Made by a program: the position numbers and the translations under genes. The notes under the pieces are model-generated. The model was not told where the DNA came from. It worked only from the letters and a program-made list of their open reading frames with translations, and did not search any database. This document shows, in pieces, positions 1-5,846 of a stretch of 8,087 nucleotides of DNA (position 1 is its first letter; each line of letters opens with the position of its first letter). Source of the stretch: an uncultured Oscillibacter sp. GTDB taxonomy: Bacteria > Bacillota_A > Clostridia > Oscillospirales > Oscillospiraceae. The DNA lies in NCBI GenBank assembly GCA_902462475.1, contig CABQCB010000067.1:1-8087 (forward strand). The letters are read 5' to 3'.

Positions 1-403
1 ACTCCCGTACGGCGAAGCTCAGCTCCGGGGTGGGACGCAGGGCCTCGAAAATGCGCACGTGGATGCCGTTGGCGGCGCAGACCTCCGCGGCGGCACGGGC
101 GAACTCCATGGAGTGGTTGCGGCAGTCCATGCAGATGGCCACGCCCCGGTCCTTGCCCGCCTGGCCCTCGGCGCAGATCACGTCGGCAAAGCCCTGGGTA
201 GCCCAGCGGATGACGTGGATGTTCATATTGTGCAGTCCGGTGTACATGGTGCCCCGCAGTCCGGCGGTGCCGAACTCCAGAGGACCGTAGAACCGGGACT
301 CGATCTCCTTGGGGTCGGAGCGGATGGCCTCCAGCTCCGCGTGCTCTTCCGGGGACAGGGCGGGGCTTGCCAGCCACTTTTCATATTCTTTCATGAAATC
401 CAT
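1..403 (-). CDS. pgcA: Phosphoglucomutase/phosphomannomutase, PgcA type (5' part, runs off window)
   Basis: Only the first 134 residues are in the window. The family interconverts hexose-6-phosphate and hexose-1-phosphate in the cytoplasm, feeding UDP-glucose and other envelope sugar nucleotides. The N-terminus carries FGTAGLRG (residues 44-51), a hallmark of the large PgcA-like alpha-D-phosphohexomutases, followed by GVAICMDCRNHSMEFA (87-102, equivalent to the usual 'V.I.YDSR..S..FA' block) and RPTPELSFAVR (123-133). The catalytic phosphoserine loop (TASHNP-like) should lie just beyond base 1, so activity cannot be judged. The start is ATG at 403, with AGGAGG at 412-417 spaced 8 bases from it; an in-frame ATG three codons later is less well placed. 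It lies 62 bases after the DUF2007-type gene with no terminator between them, so read-through from the upstream cluster is possible. Family call is firm; substrate preference (glucose or mannose phosphate) is inferred. Confidence 0.93.
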   Translation of the reverse strand, partial: MDFMKEYEKWLASPALSPEEHAELEAIRSDPKEIESRFYGPLEFGTAGLRGTMYTGLHNMNIHVIRWATQGFADVICAEGQAGKDRGVAICMDCRNHSMEFARAAAEVCAANGIHVRIFEALRPTPELSFAVRE

Positions 404-465
404 ACGCTGTTCCTCCTGTTGATTGATGATACACTGCGTGGTGCAGAAATTGCGCGGTTTGGGAT

Positions 466-771
466 TCAGGGCATGTCGGGTTCTTCCTCTTCCGATGCGT
501 CTGCGGCCAGTAGGGCCTGAGCCTCTTCCAGCCGGGACCGGGGCACATAGATGTCCACGCCCAGTCCGGCAAAGCCCATGAGCACCTTGCCCTGGGTGCC
601 TGCCTTGAAGGCGGGGATGCCGCAGCTTTCCAGCAGGGAGAGGGTGATGTCCGCCATGCTGTCCAGCTCCCACTGGACGGACAGCTTCTCCGCCTCTTCC
701 CGGTTGCCCTGTTCATCCACGGGCCAGGTGTCGGGGATGTTCCGGGCCCGGGCCCAGAAATCTTTCTCCAT
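466..771 (-). CDS. Small DUF2007-type protein of unknown function
   Basis: A 101-residue soluble protein with no signal peptide or membrane segment. Residues about 38-90 (SMADITLSLLESCGIPAF ... VDIYVPRSRLEEAQALLAA) have the pattern of the DUF2007 / 'putative signal transducing protein' family: a helix ending in a 'LLE..GIPA' turn, a short beta hairpin with GFAGLG (66-71), then 'vyVp...leeAqaLL'. The C-terminus is acidic (ASEEEEPDMP) and the N-terminal 35 residues are polar and charged. The start is set at ATG 771 because an AAAGGTGG ribosome site sits 8 bases upstream; an in-frame GTG at 783 falls inside that site and is not credible. It starts 14 bases after the rlmH stop, so it is very probably cotranscribed with rlmH. 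The family assignment is by eye from pattern; the molecular role is not established. Confidence 0.8.
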   Translation of the reverse strand: MEKDFWARARNIPDTWPVDEQGNREEAEKLSVQWELDSMADITLSLLESCGIPAFKAGTQGKVLMGFAGLGVDIYVPRSRLEEAQALLAADASEEEEPDMP

Positions 772-785
772 AGAAATGACCACCT

Positions 786-1268
786 TTACTTATGGTATTT
801 GGTTCCTGCGTTGATCTGGTAAGCCCGGTAGATCTGCTCGAGCAGCATGACCCGGGCCAGGTGATGGGGGAATGTCATGGGGGACATGGAAAGCCGCAGG
901 TCCGCCTGGGCCTTGAGGGATTCGTCCAGTCCCACGCTGCCGCCGATGAGAAATACCAAGCTGGAGTCCCCGCCCACGGCGAAGCGGGCCATGCGGTCAG
1001 CAAGCTCGGGAGAGGAGAGCGTCTTTCCCTCGATGCACATGGCGATGACAGCGGCGCCTTTGGGGAGCTTGGCGCGGATGAGGGCGGCCTCCGACTCCAG
1101 AGCCTGCCGGATCTGGGCAGGAGAGGGATCGTCGGGCAGGCGGCTCTCCGGCAGCTCGATGATGTCCAGAGAGCAAAAGCGGCCAAGGCGCTTGGCGTAT
1201 TCCGCGGTGGCCTCCGTGTAGAACCGCTCTTTCAGCTTGCCCACGCACAAAAGCGTTACTTTCTGCAT
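786..1268 (-). CDS. rlmH: 23S rRNA (pseudouridine-1915-N3)-methyltransferase RlmH
   Basis: A 160-residue protein, the usual RlmH length (about 155-160). RlmH is a SPOUT-class (trefoil-knot) enzyme that uses S-adenosylmethionine to methylate N3 of pseudouridine 1915 in helix 69 of 23S rRNA, acting on assembled 70S ribosomes as a dimer. Visible signatures are the N-terminal strand MQKVTLLCVGKLKE (1-14), the knot/SAM-binding loop FLIGGSVGL (106-114), MTFPHHLARVMLLEQIYRAY (131-150) and the C-terminal YHK (158-160), which helps form the active site. The ATG at 1268 has a GGGAGG site about 5 bases upstream. The first 13 bases overlap the end of yycJ in another frame, which suggests translational coupling. 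The reading frame stays open far upstream through yycJ, but that extension is a GC-driven shadow and is not part of the protein. Confidence 0.96.
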   Translation of the reverse strand: MQKVTLLCVGKLKERFYTEATAEYAKRLGRFCSLDIIELPESRLPDDPSPAQIRQALESEAALIRAKLPKGAAVIAMCIEGKTLSSPELADRMARFAVGGDSSLVFLIGGSVGLDESLKAQADLRLSMSPMTFPHHLARVMLLEQIYRAYQINAGTKYHK

Positions 1269-2059
1269 GCGGCCCTCCCACTGGGCACATAGGCCCGGCT
1301 CAGATGGTCCCGGGGCGCCACGGACAAAATGTCCTCGTCCAGCCCGGCAGCGGAAAAGGCCCGGCAGGCGGCGCCGAGCGCCATGGCGGGGGTGTTGTTC
1401 TCCCGGCTCAGATGGGCCAGGACGATCTCGGAGGCGCCAGCTTGGGCCAGCATCACGGCAAAGCGGGCGGCGTCCTCGTTGCTCAGATGTCCGCCGCTGC
1501 CCAGGATGCGCTCTTTTAAATAGTAGGGATAGGGACCGGAGCGGAGGGTCTCCACGTCGTGGTTGGCCTCCAGCACTGCCAGCTCCACGCCGGGCAGGAT
1601 CTCCTGGGCGGCGGGCGTCACATAGCCCGTGTCGGTCATGAGGCCCACGGCGGTATCGGGGGTGTCGATCCGGTAGCCGCAGGCGCCGGGTGCGTCGTGG
1701 GCAGTGGGGAAGGGGGTGATGCGGCAGTCTCCCAGGGTGAATTGCCCTCTGGCGGGAAAAACGCGGATGCAGTCGGCAAAGGCGGGGAGACGTCCGGCAA
1801 GATCGGCTGCGGCCTCCCGGCTGGCCGCCACCGGAAGACGGCGCTTTTTCAAAAGCGTTGCCAGGCCCGCGATGTGGTCGGTGTGGGTGTGGGTGATGAG
1901 GATGGCGGTCAGGTCCTCCAGGGTGAGGCCCACTTCCCGCAGAGCCAGGGTGATGCGGCGGCAGGAAATGCCGGCGTCCAGCAGCAGATGGGTCTGACCG
2001 CAGCTTAAAACCAGCGCGTTGCCGGAGGAACCGCTGGAGAGGGTATGTACGGTGGTCAA
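1256..2059 (-). CDS. yycJ: YycJ/WalJ metallo-beta-lactamase-fold hydrolase
   Basis: A 267-residue cytoplasmic protein of the metallo-beta-lactamase superfamily, matching YycJ (WalJ) from wal operons. Family members are viewed as double-strand 5'-3' DNA exonucleases, with suggested roles in DNA repair or in coordinating replication with cell division. Visible motifs are the N-terminal SSGSSGNA (8-15), the metal motif HTHTDH (57-62), H121 in TAHDAPG, D143 in MTDTGYV, H167 in EANHD, and GGHLSNEDAA (189-198) and HLSREN (216-221) near the C-terminus. All the expected metal ligands appear present. The chosen start is TTG 2059 (MTTVHTLSSG...), with a weak GAGGT site at 2067-2071 spaced about 8 bases; it places the first beta strand where the family has it. 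An ATG at 2134 would add 25 residues encoded by one arm of an upstream hairpin and is less likely. The final 13 bases overlap rlmH. It lies downstream of murA rather than directly after yycI. Confidence 0.94.
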   Translation of the reverse strand: MTTVHTLSSGSSGNALVLSCGQTHLLLDAGISCRRITLALREVGLTLEDLTAILITHTHTDHIAGLATLLKKRRLPVAASREAAADLAGRLPAFADCIRVFPARGQFTLGDCRITPFPTAHDAPGACGYRIDTPDTAVGLMTDTGYVTPAAQEILPGVELAVLEANHDVETLRSGPYPYYLKERILGSGGHLSNEDAARFAVMLAQAGASEIVLAHLSRENNTPAMALGAACRAFSAAGLDEDILSVAPRDHLSRAYVPSGRAACRK

Positions 2060-2086
2060 GGAAAGTACCTCGCTTCCAAAGAATGA

Positions 2087-2143
2087 GAAAACGTCCGCAA
2101 GGGAGGCGGTCGACCAGAAGTCGACATCCTCCATCGCGGACGT
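2087..2143 (-). terminator. Long hairpin with short T-run after murA (terminator, attenuator or processing site)
   Basis: Read on the minus strand, arms at 2143-2120 and 2114-2091 (24 bases each) pair across a 5-base loop (TTCTG). There are 20 Watson-Crick pairs, one G-U pair and three mismatches. The stem is followed by TTTTCTC. It begins 9 bases after the murA stop and ends about 20 bases before the yycJ ribosome site. Position and T-run fit an intrinsic terminator or partial attenuator for murA; the T-run is short, so read-through into yycJ is plausible. An RNase III-type processing site or a dispersed repeat element are alternatives. The inner arms each carry a GTCGAC. Confidence 0.55.
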
Positions 2144-2152
2144 ACGGGGTCA

Positions 2153-3451
2153 TCAGCCGATATGGGCTTCCAGCTCCTCGGATTCTCCGGGCTCTTCCAC
2201 AGAGCGGATGTCCGCACCCAGGCGGCGCAGCTTGGCCACGATGTCCTCGTAGCCCCGCTCGATATATTGCACGCAGCTGATCTCGCTTTCGCCGTGGGCG
2301 GCCAGGGCCGCAATGACCAGCGCGGCGCCCGCCCGCAGGTCGCAGGCCTGGATGGGTGCGCCGGTCAGATGGTCCACGCCCTCCACCACGGCGGTTTTTT
2401 CGTCCACCTGAATGTTGGCGCCCATGCGCTTGAGCTCATCCACATAGCGATAGCGGTTGTTCCAGACGCTCTCGGTCACAAGAGACGTTCCCTCCGCCAG
2501 AGAGAGCACGGCGGTGACCTGAGGCTGCATGTCCGTGGGGAAGCCGGGATAGGGCATGGTCTTGACATTGGTCTTTTGCAGCTTTCCCGTGCGGCGGACC
2601 AGGAGCGTGTCCTCGTGCTCTTCCACTTCCACGCCCATCTCCACCAGCTTGGCGGTGATGCAGTCCATATGCTTGGGAATGATATTCTTCACGAGCACCT
2701 GCCCGCCCGTGGCAGCCACGGCGGCCATGTAGGTGCCGGCCTCGATCTGATCGGGAATAATGGCATAGCTGCCGCCGGTGAGGCGCTCCACGCCGCGGAT
2801 CTTGATGGTGTCGGTACCGGCGCCGCGAATGTTGGCGCCCATGGAGTTGAGGAAGTTGGCCAGGTCCACGATATGGGGCTCCTTGGCGGCGTTTTCAATA
2901 ACGGTGTCTCCCTGGGCCATGACGGCCGCCATCATGATGTTCATGGTGGCCCCAACGGACACCACGTCCAGATAGACATGGGCGCCCTTGAGGTGGCCGG
3001 TCTCCGTGGAGGCATGGATAAAGCCGCCCTCTACCACCACCTTGGCGCCCAGGGTGGTAAAGCCCTTGACGTGCTGGTCGATGGGGCGGACGCCGAAGTT
3101 GCAGCCGCCGGGCATGGCGACTTCCGCCTGGCCGAAACGGCCAAGCAGCGCGCCGATGAGATAGTAGGAGGCGCGGATCTTCCGGGCCAGCTCATAGCTG
3201 GTGCGGGTGGAGCGGATGTGGCTGCAATTGATCTCCACGGTGTGGCGGTTGATGGAGCGGATGGAAGCGCCCAGCTGCTCCAGGATCTTCAGGCACAGTG
3301 TCACATCGGAGATCTGGGGGATGTTTTCGATCCGGCAGGTGCCGTCCACCAGCAGGGCGGCGGGGATAATGGCAACGGCAGCGTTTTTCGCGCCGCTGAT
3401 CTCAACTTCACCAAACAGGGGCTTTCCGCCCTGTACAATATATTTTGTCAA
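2153..3451 (-). CDS. murA: UDP-N-acetylglucosamine 1-carboxyvinyltransferase MurA
   Basis: A 432-residue cytoplasmic enzyme of the EPSP-synthase fold. It transfers enolpyruvate from PEP to UDP-GlcNAc, the first committed step of peptidoglycan synthesis, and is the target of fosfomycin. Visible motifs are EISGAKNAA (17-25, catalytic Lys22 and Asn23), the mobile active-site loop AMPGGCNFGVRPIDQH (112-127) with Cys117 present (the residue alkylated by fosfomycin, so sensitivity is expected at the enzyme level), YPGFPTDMQPQ (301-311) with Asp307 as likely general base, and Arg399 in IERGYE. The length is normal for the family. The preferred start is TTG 3451 (M)TKYIVQGGKPLFG, with GAGAGGG ending 8 bases upstream; it matches the usual 'KYIVQGG' N-terminus. 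The ATG at 3478 would add nine residues and has no ribosome site. The gene sits inside the wal cluster with its own promoter-like region. Clostridia often carry two MurA paralogues; which one this is cannot be told from the window. Confidence 0.97.
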   Translation of the reverse strand: MTKYIVQGGKPLFGEVEISGAKNAAVAIIPAALLVDGTCRIENIPQISDVTLCLKILEQLGASIRSINRHTVEINCSHIRSTRTSYELARKIRASYYLIGALLGRFGQAEVAMPGGCNFGVRPIDQHVKGFTTLGAKVVVEGGFIHASTETGHLKGAHVYLDVVSVGATMNIMMAAVMAQGDTVIENAAKEPHIVDLANFLNSMGANIRGAGTDTIKIRGVERLTGGSYAIIPDQIEAGTYMAAVAATGGQVLVKNIIPKHMDCITAKLVEMGVEVEEHEDTLLVRRTGKLQKTNVKTMPYPGFPTDMQPQVTAVLSLAEGTSLVTESVWNNRYRYVDELKRMGANIQVDEKTAVVEGVDHLTGAPIQACDLRAGAALVIAALAAHGESEISCVQYIERGYEDIVAKLRRLGADIRSVEEPGESEELEAHIG

Positions 3452-3591
3452 AGTATTTACCCTCTCTTCAAGGCACATTCTTTTGTGGCGGCAATGCCGT
3501 CCGCCTCTGCGGACAGTTTGCCCGGCCGGTGCCGCTTCATACCCGCGGAAAGGCCGCGGGCCGGGAAAATTTCATCCGGGGAAACTCACAC
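3452..3591 (-). promoter_or_regulatory. Structured GC-rich leader of murA with two short ORFs
   Basis: This is the predicted roughly 140-base 5' leader between the promoter-like site and murA; the transcript start is estimated, not observed. It holds a perfect 7-bp hairpin (3542-3548 with 3554-3560, loop of 5), a second perfect 6-bp hairpin (3499-3504 with 3509-3514, loop of 4), and a longer-range 7-bp pairing (3521-3527 with 3559-3565) that shares two bases with the first hairpin and so partly competes with it. None of these is followed by a T-run, so none looks like an intrinsic terminator. Two tandem short ORFs are present: 3575-3537 (MKFSRPAAFPRV) and 3540-3457 (27 codons plus stop), overlapping as ATGA. 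The second stops 5 bases before the murA start. Neither has a clear ribosome site. I do not recognise a known riboswitch class. Confidence 0.45.
3460..3466 (-). promoter_or_regulatory. murA: Ribosome binding site deciding the murA TTG start
   Basis: Minus-strand GAGAGGG lies 8 bases before TTG 3451. This, with the family N-terminus MTKYIVQGG, favours TTG over the in-frame ATG at 3478. The stop codon of a short leader ORF (3457-3459) abuts this site, so leader translation could affect ribosome access to it. Confidence 0.7.
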
Positions 3592-3597
3592 AGCGAT

Positions 3598-3627
3598 ACT
3601 ATATCATATCCTCGGTGGAAATGCAAA
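3598..3627 (-). promoter_or_regulatory. Candidate murA promoter (extended -10)
   Basis: On the minus strand, TTTGCA (3627-3622; 4 of 6 to TTGACA) is followed after 18 bases by TATAGT (3603-3598; 5 of 6 to TATAAT). A TG one base upstream of the hexamer gives an extended -10 (TGATATAGT). The site lies in an AT-rich island in otherwise very GC-rich DNA and in the longest gap of the cluster. The expected transcript start is near base 3590. I saw no clear WalR-type paired TGTWAH hexamers around it. Confidence 0.6.
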
Positions 3628-3684
3628 CCATTCCTGCGCTGTTTCCATAATTAGTTCAAAAATGGCATAAACCGCCCCGGCAGG

Positions 3685-4488
3685 CTATTTGCGGGTCACC
3701 GCGCCGGTTTCACAGTTGACATAATATGACCCGAAATCTGTGTCGATGCGCCAGGTGGGAATGAGCGTGGTGGAAGAAGCGGAGGTGCTTTGTGCCTGAT
3801 AGCAGGCAGCGACGGCGGTGATCTGGGAGACGACGGCGCCGCTTTCCAGATGCGTGTTCAAAAACGCGGTAAGGGCGGATATAGCGGAGAGCAGGTCGCT
3901 GTCGGAGGAGGCACCGGAAGCCACGGAGGGCAAAAACGTGCCGCTGACGGTCAGGACGCTGCCCTGGACGGAGAAGGAGACGGTGCAGTTGGAGACCGGG
4001 TAGCCGTCGAAGCTGCGGACGGCGGTGGCGGAAAACGGGTCCTCTTCGTCAATGGCCAGATCCTCGTACTGGAACTGACTGCAGAATTTGCGGCAAAGGC
4101 GCTCCACATTGGTGTCCTCCTGAAGCAAAATGGCCGCGTCGAAGGCGCCGCCGGAGCTGAATACCGCGGCGCCGGCGCTGCTTTCGTAGGAGTAGATCAC
4201 ACCGCTTTGGCTGGAGTGGCTCATGCCCTTGCCCAGCAGGAAGGCTGCCATCTGGTGCTCCTGGTCCACGTCCCGGTTCAAAGTGACACTGCCGGGCGGA
4301 TCGGCGAAGGTGACGGCGTCTTCCGAAAGATCGATCTTGTTGGCCTCAAAGAGCGCCGTCAGCTGGGTGGCGGTCTGGCGGCGGCTGTCCAGCCGGGCAG
4401 CCTGCCGGCTGAGCAGGGAGCCCAGCAAAAAAAGGTTCAGCAGCGCCAGGATCAATATGATGATATTTTTCAGCCGGGCACTTTGCAT
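3685..4488 (-). CDS. yycI: YycI-family WalK-associated membrane protein
   Basis: A 267-residue protein with one N-terminal membrane segment (about 8-27, NIIILILALLNLFLLGSLL) preceded by a short basic tail, giving a type II topology with residues of about 30-267 outside the membrane. In B. subtilis, YycI and YycH contact WalK through their membrane helices and restrain it; in S. aureus they act as activators, so the sign here is unknown. The C-terminal LIPTWRIDTDFGSYYVNCETGAVTRK pattern (conserved W246, then 'YYVN..TG') is typical of the YycI/YycH fold. Overall sequence conservation in this family is low, and the position directly after yycH supports the call strongly. The start is ATG 4488, with AAAGGA about 7 bases upstream. 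Five cysteines (132, 136, 168, 229, 259) lie in the external domain. No terminator-like structure follows the stop. Confidence 0.87.
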   Translation of the reverse strand: MQSARLKNIIILILALLNLFLLGSLLSRQAARLDSRRQTATQLTALFEANKIDLSEDAVTFADPPGSVTLNRDVDQEHQMAAFLLGKGMSHSSQSGVIYSYESSAGAAVFSSGGAFDAAILLQEDTNVERLCRKFCSQFQYEDLAIDEEDPFSATAVRSFDGYPVSNCTVSFSVQGSVLTVSGTFLPSVASGASSDSDLLSAISALTAFLNTHLESGAVVSQITAVAACYQAQSTSASSTTLIPTWRIDTDFGSYYVNCETGAVTRK

Positions 4489-4521
4489 GTGGGATTCCTT
4501 TCTGCGGCGGCTGCCGCCGGG

Positions 4522-5814
4522 TCATTCCGAAAGCCAGGTGAGCTCGCAGGAGCTGCCGCCGTCGTCCACGTAGGCCAGGGAAAGGCCGTTGTCCGGCTCC
4601 AGGGCGGCGATGGCGGCCGCCTGCTCGAGCGGGAGCACGGAGGCACTGTCCCCGGAGAGCGTATAGCTGCGCAGGGTGGCGGAAAGGGAGACGACGGCGT
4701 TGCCCTGCAGCTGGATCTCGGCAGCGGCCGAGTCGTCCAGAAAACGGATGGGCGTGCCGTCTGCATGGAGGCCGAAGCGGAGCACCGTGGTATCTCCGGA
4801 CTGGGTGACCTGGGTCAAATACGGTGCGGCGCTGCCCAGATGGCCGCTGAGCAGTGTCTGCAAAAGATCCCAGGAGCCCTGTACGACCTCATTCAAAGTG
4901 GGGGAGTCGCTGTCTGTGACGAACAGCGTGCTGTGACTGCCGCTTTGGTAGCGCAGACGGCCGTCGGCAGACAGCCGGAGCGTCTGATCGCCCTCCATGA
5001 CCACCTCGGTGCCGTTGGACTCCGTATACCGGGTGTTGGCGTAGGGATTGAACCCCAGCGCGGAGAGCAGGGCCGACGTATCTTCGTCGGAGGGGGACAC
5101 GTCCAGCGTCTGGAACTGGGGCATGGGGGAGACGAACAGGGAACAGGGACTGATGTTTTCAAAGTCAGGATTGGAGTGGACCAGATCGAAGGCGAAGGCG
5201 GCATTGCCCAGCTCGTAGCTGCTGATCACATCCTGCAGCCGGGAGGACTTGACGGAGGTCTCGCACTGCAAAAAAGTGTCCGCACCGTCCCAGAGCAGCA
5301 GGGATACCGTGTCATTGAGCTCTGAAATGGCCACATATCTGGCACGGATGTCGGTGTCGGCGCTGCTGTCCTCCAGCCCCGCCAGCGTGGACAGGACGGA
5401 AAGCGGCAGCGGCTGCAAAAAGTCGTAGTACACACTGGCCCGGGAGAGCGCGGAGAGGAAATCCGTTTGCGTGCAGGGAGAAAAGGCCTGACCTGAGCCC
5501 AGCGCCTCGCTGAGCAGCGGCGCCAGCAGGCGGCCGAAGCGGTCGGCGTCGGCGGTGGAAAGGGCTATGTCGCCGTAGCGCCCGTAGGTACCGGAGACGG
5601 CGACCCGTACCGGCGCGGAGAGCGCCGCCGCGGCGGGCTGGGAGGAGGCGCCGGTGCCCGGAGCTCCGGATTGGAAGAGATTGCCCACGATGCCGTCATC
5701 CGGCGAGAGCATATAGCTTTGGGTCTGGATGAAAAGCAGCACCGCGGAGACGGCGAGGAGCGTGATGGCGATGTTTTGCAGCATGTCATGCCGGCTGGCA
5801 CGGCTTCGGCGCAT
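4522..5814 (-). CDS. yycH: YycH-family WalK-associated membrane protein
   Basis: A 430-residue protein with an N-terminal basic stretch (MRRSRASRHD), one membrane helix at about 14-29 and a large external domain. A low-complexity Ser/Ala/Pro/Gly linker (about 49-67) follows the membrane segment. Residues about 252-290 (LGFNPYANTRYTESNGTEVVMEG ... LRLSADGRLRYQ) match the characteristic YycH block with its 'dGt.vv.eg...LR...dG.l.Y' rhythm. The protein likely forms a membrane complex with YycI and WalK that adjusts kinase activity. The start is ATG 5814, 8 bases after AGGAGG; an in-frame GTG at 5823 overlaps that site and is rejected. It starts 32 bases after walK, and yycI follows 33 bases later, so the three are almost certainly one transcript. 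Four cysteines (114, 184, 224, 423) lie in the external domain. Confidence 0.9.
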   Translation of the reverse strand: MRRSRASRHDMLQNIAITLLAVSAVLLFIQTQSYMLSPDDGIVGNLFQSGAPGTGASSQPAAAALSAPVRVAVSGTYGRYGDIALSTADADRFGRLLAPLLSEALGSGQAFSPCTQTDFLSALSRASVYYDFLQPLPLSVLSTLAGLEDSSADTDIRARYVAISELNDTVSLLLWDGADTFLQCETSVKSSRLQDVISSYELGNAAFAFDLVHSNPDFENISPCSLFVSPMPQFQTLDVSPSDEDTSALLSALGFNPYANTRYTESNGTEVVMEGDQTLRLSADGRLRYQSGSHSTLFVTDSDSPTLNEVVQGSWDLLQTLLSGHLGSAAPYLTQVTQSGDTTVLRFGLHADGTPIRFLDDSAAAEIQLQGNAVVSLSATLRSYTLSGDSASVLPLEQAAAIAALEPDNGLSLAYVDDGGSSCELTWLSE

Positions 5815-5815
5815 G

Positions 5816-5828
5816 GGCGGCACCTCCT
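5816..5828 (-). promoter_or_regulatory. yycH: yycH ribosome site (same 13-mer as at walK)
   Basis: Minus-strand AGGAGGTGCCGCC ends one base before ATG 5814. The GTG inside it is in frame with yycH but overlaps the Shine-Dalgarno sequence, so the ATG is the credible start. The identical 13 bases precede walK. Confidence 0.8.
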
Positions 5829-5846
5829 TTCATAGAGCTCGGCGCC

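Noticed and set aside
426..455. TATCAT (minus strand) as a -10 for pgcA in the 62-base gap
   Set aside because: There is no acceptable -35 at 16-18 bases; one hexamer match alone is weak evidence.
786..2153. A 455-codon minus-strand open frame running from an ATG overlapping the murA stop through yycJ and into rlmH
   Set aside because: Only the last 160 codons encode a recognisable protein (RlmH). The upstream part lies in another frame of yycJ and is a Pro/His/Arg/Gly-rich shadow typical of GC-rich DNA.
3452..3478. ATG at 3478 as the murA start
   Set aside because: No ribosome site upstream; the GAGAGGG that would fall inside this extension is well placed for TTG 3451, which also gives the standard MurA N-terminus.
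3499..3560. The GC-rich leader hairpins as a yycI terminator
   Set aside because: Neither stem is followed by a T-run on the minus strand, and both lie downstream of the candidate murA promoter.
2162..3670. A 502-codon plus-strand open frame opposite murA
   Set aside because: Antisense shadow of murA: Gly/His/Ala/Val-rich with no domain pattern, while murA on the other strand has all its catalytic motifs.
3716..3727. Plus-strand TTGACATAATAT resembling promoter hexamers
   Set aside because: The two hexamers are adjacent with no spacer, no -10 occurs at 16-18 bases, and the site lies inside the yycI coding end with no plus-strand gene to serve.
3790..5325. A 511-codon plus-strand open frame opposite yycI and yycH
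   Set aside because: It spans two genes and their gap, has biased Gly/Gln/Val/Ala composition and no recognisable motifs; it follows from codon bias on the coding strand.
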